DNA from: Streptomyces sp. NBC_00554
Lineage (GTDB): Bacteria > Actinomycetota > Actinomycetes > Streptomycetales > Streptomycetaceae
Length of the DNA stretch: 64,000 bases
Direction: 5' to 3'
Assembly: GCF_041431135.1 (NCBI RefSeq)
Contig: NZ_CP107799.1
Location: 62,001-126,000 of the forward strand
Shown: one piece after another, positions 59,564 through 64,000 of the stretch
How the letters are laid out: the number at the start of each line of letters is the position of its first letter
How positions within the stretch are numbered: position 1 is the stretch's first letter
Position numbers and translations under genes: made by a program
The notes under the pieces: model-generated
What the model was told of the DNA's origin: nothing
What the model saw: the letters and a program-made list of their open reading frames with translations, nothing else
Database searches by the model: none

Positions 59564-60663
59564 AAATCACCGCGATCGAGACGATCCCGTACTCGATCCC
59601 GTATGTGAAACCCCTTCGCTTCGCGAGCGGTGAGGTGCACAGCGCCGAGCACGTCCTCGTCCGGGTCCACACCGACGAAGGGCTGGTCGGAGTCGCCGAC
59701 GCGCCACCGCGCCCCTTCACCTACGGCGAGACACAACAGTCCGTGATCGCCGTCATCGAGAAGATCTTCACCCCGCAGCTCACCGGCATGGACGTGTTCG
59801 CACGCGAGCAGATACACGCCAGGCTGCACCGAACCGTCGGCAACCCGGCCGCCAAGTCGGCTATAGACATGACCCTTTGGGACATCGCCGGCCAGGCCCT
59901 TGGCCAACCCGTCACCCAACTCCTCGGCGGCTACACCGACCGGATGCGCGTCTCGCACATGCTCGGCTTCGACGCCCCGGCGCGGATGACCGCCGAAGCC
60001 GAGCGGATCCGCGACACGTACGGCATCACCACCTTCAAGGTGAAGGTCGGGCGGCGGCCCATCACGCTCGACCTCGATGTGTGCCGGGCACTCCGCGAAA
60101 CCCTGGGCGACGAGGCCGAGTTGTACGTCGACGGCAACCGCGGCTGGACCGCCTCGGAGTCCGCCGCCGCCCTGCGCGCACTCGAACCCGTCGGCATCAC
60201 ACTCGCCGAGGAACTGTGCCCCGCCGACGACGTGCTGGGACGCCGATGGCTCGTACGGCAGAGTCCCGTGCCCTTCGTCGCGGACGAGTCCGCCACCACG
60301 CCCGCGGAGGTGACCCGCTCCCTGCTGGACGGCGCGGCCACCGCCATCAGCGTCAAGACCGCCCGCACCGGCTTCACCCAGTCCCAGCGCGTGCTGTTCC
60401 AGTGCGAGGGGATGGGCGCCGAGGTGGTGATGGGCAACCAGATCGACGGCCAGTTGGGCACGGTGTGCACGGTCGCCTTCGGTGCCGCGTACGCCGCCGC
60501 CTCCCGCCGCGCCGGCGAACTCTCCAACTTCCTGGACATGAGCGACGACCTGCTCACCGAACCGGTCACGATCACCGGCGGCACGCTCGCCGTACGGGAT
60601 CTGCCAGGGCTGGGCATCGCGATCGACCCGGACAAGCTCACCCGCTACCGCCAGGACCGCTGA
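59560..60663 (+). CDS. catB: Muconate cycloisomerase (CatB-like, enolase superfamily)
   Basis: 367 residues from ATG 59560. Muconate lactonizing enzyme layout: N-terminal capping domain, then FKVKVG with Lys160/Lys162 (catalytic), metal ligands Asp191 (YVDGN), Glu217/Glu218 (AEELC) and Asp242 (VADES), and Lys266 in AISVKTARTG. Converts cis,cis-muconate to muconolactone. Given catA and catC next door, this is CatB of the ortho pathway rather than a mandelate racemase or dipeptide epimerase. Confidence 0.87.
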   Translation: MKITAIETIPYSIPYVKPLRFASGEVHSAEHVLVRVHTDEGLVGVADAPPRPFTYGETQQSVIAVIEKIFTPQLTGMDVFAREQIHARLHRTVGNPAAKSAIDMTLWDIAGQALGQPVTQLLGGYTDRMRVSHMLGFDAPARMTAEAERIRDTYGITTFKVKVGRRPITLDLDVCRALRETLGDEAELYVDGNRGWTASESAAALRALEPVGITLAEELCPADDVLGRRWLVRQSPVPFVADESATTPAEVTRSLLDGAATAISVKTARTGFTQSQRVLFQCEGMGAEVVMGNQIDGQLGTVCTVAFGAAYAAASRRAGELSNFLDMSDDLLTEPVTITGGTLAVRDLPGLGIAIDPDKLTRYRQDR

Positions 60664-60698
60664 ACCGCATTTCCCGACCGGCAAAGGAGCCGCACATC

Positions 60699-61556
60699 AT
60701 GTCCGACACCACGTTGAAAGCCACAGCCGCCGCGTCCGGTGCTTCCGCCACCGACCGCTTCCGCACCGACAAGGCCACCGCATCCGGCCAGGCCACCGCC
60801 GACACCGAGCGCGTCAACACCCTTGCCACCGAGCTGATATCCGCCGTGCACGACGTCATCCGCCGGCACCAGGTGACGTACGAGGAGTACAACGCCCTCA
60901 AGTCATGGCTGATCTCCGTGGGCGAGGACGGCGAGTGGCCGCTCTTCCTGGACGTGTGGATCGAGCACGTCGTCGAGGAGGTCGCAGGTGCCGACCGCAA
61001 GGGAAGCAAGGGAACCATCGAGGGGCCGTACTACGTGCCGTGCGCTCCCGCCCTCCCCAGTGTCAGCATCCTGCCGATGCGCGAGGACGAGCCGGGCACC
61101 CCGCTCCTCTTCCAGGGCCAGGTCACGGGAGTCTCGGGCGAGCCCCTGTCCGGCGCGCTGCTGGAGATGTGGCAGGCCGACGACGACGGCCTGTACGCGC
61201 AGTTCGCGCCCGGCATCCCCCAGTGGAACCTGCGCGGTGCCGTCGAGACCGACGACGTGGGGCGCTTCGCGGTGCGCACCATCCAGCCCGCCCCCTACCA
61301 GATCCCCACCGACGGATCGTGCGGCAAGCTCATCGCCGCCGCCGGCTGGCACGCCTGGCGTCCGGCCCATCTGCACCTGAAGGTCTCCGCGCCCGGCCAC
61401 GAGACGCTCACCGCCCAGCTGTACTTCCGCGGCGGCGAACACGTCGAGGACGACGTGGCCTCCGCCGTCAAGCCGGAACTCGTCATCGACCCGCAGCCGA
61501 CGGGCGACGGCGGCAATCAGGTCACCTACGACCTCGTCCTCGATCCCGCTTCCTGA
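60699..61556 (+). CDS. catA: Catechol 1,2-dioxygenase (CatA)
   Basis: 285 residues from ATG 60699, with AAAGGAG upstream. Intradiol dioxygenase: N-terminal helical dimerisation domain to residue 100, then LEMWQADDDGLYAQFAPGIP with Tyr166, PAPYQIP with Tyr200 and RPAHLHLKV with His224 and His226, the four Fe(III) ligands. Cleaves catechol to cis,cis-muconate using O2. Sits directly after catB. A 35-residue N-terminal Ala/Ser/Thr-rich tail precedes the conserved fold. Likely cotranscribed with the iac genes. Confidence 0.93.
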   Translation: MSDTTLKATAAASGASATDRFRTDKATASGQATADTERVNTLATELISAVHDVIRRHQVTYEEYNALKSWLISVGEDGEWPLFLDVWIEHVVEEVAGADRKGSKGTIEGPYYVPCAPALPSVSILPMREDEPGTPLLFQGQVTGVSGEPLSGALLEMWQADDDGLYAQFAPGIPQWNLRGAVETDDVGRFAVRTIQPAPYQIPTDGSCGKLIAAAGWHAWRPAHLHLKVSAPGHETLTAQLYFRGGEHVEDDVASAVKPELVIDPQPTGDGGNQVTYDLVLDPAS

Positions 61557-61568
61557 TCGGACACCGAC

Positions 61569-61847
61569 ATGCTCTTCGCCGTCCACATGACCGTGAACCT
61601 GCCGCCCGATCTCGACCCGGCACTCCAGGCGTCGACCATCGCCGCCGAGAAGGACTACGCACAGAAGCTCCAACGCTCCGGCGAATGGCTGCACTTGTGG
61701 CGCTGCGCCGGCAGGTACGCCAACCTCAGTGTCTTCGACGTCATCGACAACGACCGTCTCAACGAACTCCTGTGGGGCCTACCACTCTTCCCGTACATGG
61801 ACGTCACCGTGACCCCGCTGGCCCAGCACCCGTCCTCCGTCCGCTGA
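61569..61847 (+). CDS. catC: Muconolactone isomerase (CatC)
   Basis: 92 residues, the usual CatC length. MLFAVHMTVNLPPDL, EKDYAQKLQRSGEWLHLWR and ANLSVFDVIDNDRLNELLWG, then LPLFPYMDVTVTPLAQHP. The Glu/Lys of EKDYAQ and DxxDND region are family hallmarks. Isomerises muconolactone to 3-oxoadipate enol-lactone. Last gene of the plus-strand operon, 12 bases after catA; downstream pca functions (enol-lactonase onward) are not encoded in the window. Confidence 0.93.
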   Translation: MLFAVHMTVNLPPDLDPALQASTIAAEKDYAQKLQRSGEWLHLWRCAGRYANLSVFDVIDNDRLNELLWGLPLFPYMDVTVTPLAQHPSSVR

Positions 61848-61889
61848 CCCCCTCATCTCCCCGTGAACATGCCCGGCTGGGCAACAAGC

Positions 61890-63998
61890 TCAGGGAGGGG
61901 CTTTGTCGCAAGGCCGGGTAGTAAGGGTATTGAGGGTCTGTTCGCACCAGATGGTCTTGCCGGAGGTGGTCTGTCTGCTGCCCCAGCCCTGGGTGAGCTG
62001 TGCGACCAGCAGCAGGCCGCGGCCGCCCTCGTCGAAGGCCCGGGCCCGGCGTAGGTGGGGTGCCGTGCTGCTGGCGTCCGAGACCTCACAGATCAGTGTG
62101 CGGTCGCGGATCAGCCGCAGCTGGATCGGTGGAGCCCCGTAGCGGATGGCGTTGGTGACCAGTTCGCTGACCACGAGTTCGGTGATGAACTCCATGTCGG
62201 CGAGTCCCCAGGCGTCGAGCTGGCCGGTGGCGAGAGTCCGAGCATGCGCGACCTGGGCCGGGTCGGGCAGGATGTCCCAGGTGGAGACCTGATCCGGGGA
62301 CAGAGCTCCGGTTCGCGCGAGGAGAAGGGCGACGTCGTCGGCCGGCCGGCCGACGAGCAAGGTATCGATCACGTTGTCGCAAGCGTCTTCCAGCGATGTC
62401 GCCGACCCTCCCAACGCGCGGGTCAGCTCGGCGAGACCATGATCGATGTCGTGGTCGCGGGATTCGATCAGACCGTCGGTGAACAGGGCGAGGACGCTGC
62501 CCGCGGCCAGGCGCAGCTCGGTGGTCTCGAACGGCAGGCCGCCGACACCGAGCGGGGGGCCGATGGGGCCGGTCACAAGTTCCGGGGCGCCGTCGGGAGT
62601 GACGAGGACGGGCATGGGGTGACCGGCGGTGGCCAGAGTGCAACAGCAGGAGATGGGGTCGTAGACGGCGTACAGGCAGGTGGCCCCCAGGTCACCGCTC
62701 GCAGCCGCGTCGTCTTCAACGATGCCTGGCTGCTCATCACTGATGAGATGAATGACCAGGTCGTCGAGGTGTGTGAGGAGCTCGTCGGGCGGCAGGTCGA
62801 CGTCGGCCAAGGTGCGTACGGCAGTGCGCAGCCGCCCCATGTCGGCGGAGGCGTGAATGCCATGACCGACGACGTCCCCGACGACGAGGGCGACCCTGGC
62901 GCCGGACAGCGGGATCACGTCGAACCAGTCGCCGCCCACTCCTGCCTGTGAGCCCGCCGGCAGATATCGGGACGCGATCTCCACTGCTGCCTGCGCGCGG
63001 AGTCGCTGTGGCAGCAGACTGCGCTGCAGGGTGAGCGCGGTGTCGCGCTCACGGGTGTAGCGCCGGGCGTTGTCAATCGCGACGGCCGCCTTGGCAGCCA
63101 GCTCCGCGGCGTAGGACAGTTCCGCCTCCTCGAATCGTCCGGTCGGACGGGAGCGCCAGAAGGTGACCACGCCCATCCGCATGCCCCGGCCCTGTAGCGG
63201 AGCCGCGATCAGGGAATGGATGCCGTGGTCCAGCATCCGCCTGCTCTGTTCCGGATCCTGAGACTGCCATGCCGCGGAAGCCCACAGATCGGGCACGATC
63301 GTCGCGAGCCCGCTGCCGAAGCTGCGGGCCTGCGGCGTGGACGGAGAGAACTTGATCAGTGCGCCCACCGGCTGGAGCGGAGGGGCCTTCGCGGTGCCTC
63401 CTACTGCGATCCGGCGCATTCTCACACCCTCGGCGGGCGGTTGCTCGCCGCCCTGCAAGGCGGACACGGCCAGGTCGACGGTGACGAAGTCGGCGAACCC
63501 GGGCACCACGACCTTCACCAACTCCTGCGCAATCCGCCCCACATCAAGGGTGGCGCCGACCGCGACGCTGGCGCCGTACAGCAGCTTCAGGCGTCTGTGC
63601 GCCACGTCTGTCAGCTTGCGGCTCTCCTCAAGCGAGTTCCCCATGGTGTTGAACGCGGCCTCAAGCTCGCCGATCTCGCCCGCACCCGTTTCGGCCATAC
63701 GCGCCGAGAGTTCACCGTCGGCGAGCCGGGCCGCAATGCCGGCTGCCCTACGGACCGGCCTGACGATCGCCCGTGTCAGATACCCCGTGTAAGCAGCGAC
63801 GAGGAGAAACGATCCCGCGAGCCCGGCCGTCGCCGCGGCGATCGACCACTGAACCCTGTCCTCGGCGATTTCCTCACGCGCCGCCAGGATGGAGCGCGCT
63901 TCCCTCTCGAAACGGTCGAACTCAGCCCGCAATCCGTCGACCCGGTCCGTACCTGCGGCCGTCGTCTTCAGGCTCCGCGTAGAAGGATCGCCCTGCTT
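61890..63998 (-). CDS. SpoIIE-type PP2C phosphatase with HAMP, GAF and HATPase domains (5' end outside window)
   Basis: The minus frame is open to the window edge (about 702 codons visible). Order: part of an extracytoplasmic sensor (FDRFEREARSILAAREEIAE), transmembrane helix VQWSIAAATAGLAGSFLLVA, HAMP (RPVRRAAGIAARLADGELSA), GAF, then SpoIIE/PP2C domain with GGDWFDVIPLSGARVALVVG and DVVGHGIHASADM, GPIGPPLGVGG and LFTDGLIESRD, and a C-terminal HATPase_c with ELVVSELVTNAIRYGAPP and DEGGRGLLLVAQLTQ. Such proteins control anti-sigma/anti-anti-sigma switches in streptomycetes. Convergent with catC (42-base gap). Confidence 0.9.
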   Translation of the reverse strand, partial: KQGDPSTRSLKTTAAGTDRVDGLRAEFDRFEREARSILAAREEIAEDRVQWSIAAATAGLAGSFLLVAAYTGYLTRAIVRPVRRAAGIAARLADGELSARMAETGAGEIGELEAAFNTMGNSLEESRKLTDVAHRRLKLLYGASVAVGATLDVGRIAQELVKVVVPGFADFVTVDLAVSALQGGEQPPAEGVRMRRIAVGGTAKAPPLQPVGALIKFSPSTPQARSFGSGLATIVPDLWASAAWQSQDPEQSRRMLDHGIHSLIAAPLQGRGMRMGVVTFWRSRPTGRFEEAELSYAAELAAKAAVAIDNARRYTRERDTALTLQRSLLPQRLRAQAAVEIASRYLPAGSQAGVGGDWFDVIPLSGARVALVVGDVVGHGIHASADMGRLRTAVRTLADVDLPPDELLTHLDDLVIHLISDEQPGIVEDDAAASGDLGATCLYAVYDPISCCCTLATAGHPMPVLVTPDGAPELVTGPIGPPLGVGGLPFETTELRLAAGSVLALFTDGLIESRDHDIDHGLAELTRALGGSATSLEDACDNVIDTLLVGRPADDVALLLARTGALSPDQVSTWDILPDPAQVAHARTLATGQLDAWGLADMEFITELVVSELVTNAIRYGAPPIQLRLIRDRTLICEVSDASSTAPHLRRARAFDEGGRGLLLVAQLTQGWGSRQTTSGKTIWCEQTLNTLTTRPCDKAPP

Positions 63999-64000
63999 TG

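Noticed and set aside
59560..60663. Dipeptide epimerase or mandelate racemase call for the enolase-superfamily gene
   Set aside because: The KxK and D-E-D motifs allow it, but direct linkage with catA and catC strongly favours muconate cycloisomerase.
58243..60684. 813-codon minus-strand ORF
   Set aside because: Opposite iacH and catB, both with clear active-site residues. The ORF product has no domain.

Overview
This is a high-GC actinobacterial segment, almost certainly Streptomyces or a close relative. The evidence is third-position GC bias, GGAGG-type ribosome binding sites, frequent GTG starts, many ATGA/GTGA stop-start overlaps, and typical streptomycete families (SHOCT, DUF6325, DUF2550, SpoIIE-type phosphatase with an HATPase tail, ROK and AraC regulators). 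No rRNA, tRNA or CRISPR array was recognised. The two outermost genes run off the window.

Region 1 (1-19.2 kb) is a scarred accessory stretch. A VWA/substrate-binding protein and two small membrane proteins are followed by a TnpB-only IS200/IS605 element whose right end supplies the stop codon of the preceding gene. Next come a Y-family DNA polymerase pseudogene with several frame disruptions, a SHOCT/DUF6325 pair, a DUF2550 protein, and an arylsulfatase whose 3' end is joined to the tail of another enzyme. An MFS exporter/TetR pair with a clear operator follows, then fragments of a regulator and an integrase. An aldoxime dehydratase-nitrilase operon with a divergent AraC regulator follows, and then an AraC / NmrA-type reductase / SnoaL group.

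Region 2 (19.2-30.4 kb) is a divergent catabolic locus. One arm (minus strand) is a single apparent operon: peptide-type ABC importer (lipoprotein, double ATPase, two permeases), isochorismatase-type hydrolase, two tandem phosphotriesterase-family proteins and a RidA protein. The other arm is a metal-dependent amidohydrolase overlapping a TetR regulator. Two similar palindromic sites lie between the arms. One of the two phosphotriesterase paralogues has lost four of six metal ligands.

Region 3 (30.4-34.9 kb) holds a lipoprotein serine hydrolase, a nest of IS3, IS30 and oxidoreductase fragments, and a secreted beta-propeller protein.

Region 4 (34.9-50.9 kb, minus strand) is a 14-gene array that looks like one transcription unit: two alternating pairs of Gfo/Idh dehydrogenase and sugar-phosphate-isomerase-like TIM barrel, an ABC importer with a fused permease-ATPase, a SnoaL protein, a small unknown protein, a FixJ/FixL-like two-component pair, a GH78 alpha-L-rhamnosidase and an amidohydrolase. 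The last nine cistrons overlap or nearly abut. It reads as uptake and breakdown of a glycosylated compound with its own sensory system.

Region 5 (51-61.9 kb, plus strand) begins with a ROK regulator. It is followed by eight genes matching iacABCDEFGH (indole-3-acetic acid degradation) in order, and directly by muconate cycloisomerase, catechol 1,2-dioxygenase and muconolactone isomerase. Together they would take indole-3-acetate to catechol and on to the 3-oxoadipate enol-lactone. With the aldoxime-to-nitrile-to-acid genes at 12-14 kb and the rhamnosidase locus, the window suggests a plant- or rhizosphere-associated organism; that ecological reading is inference. The window ends in a convergent SpoIIE-type phosphatase.
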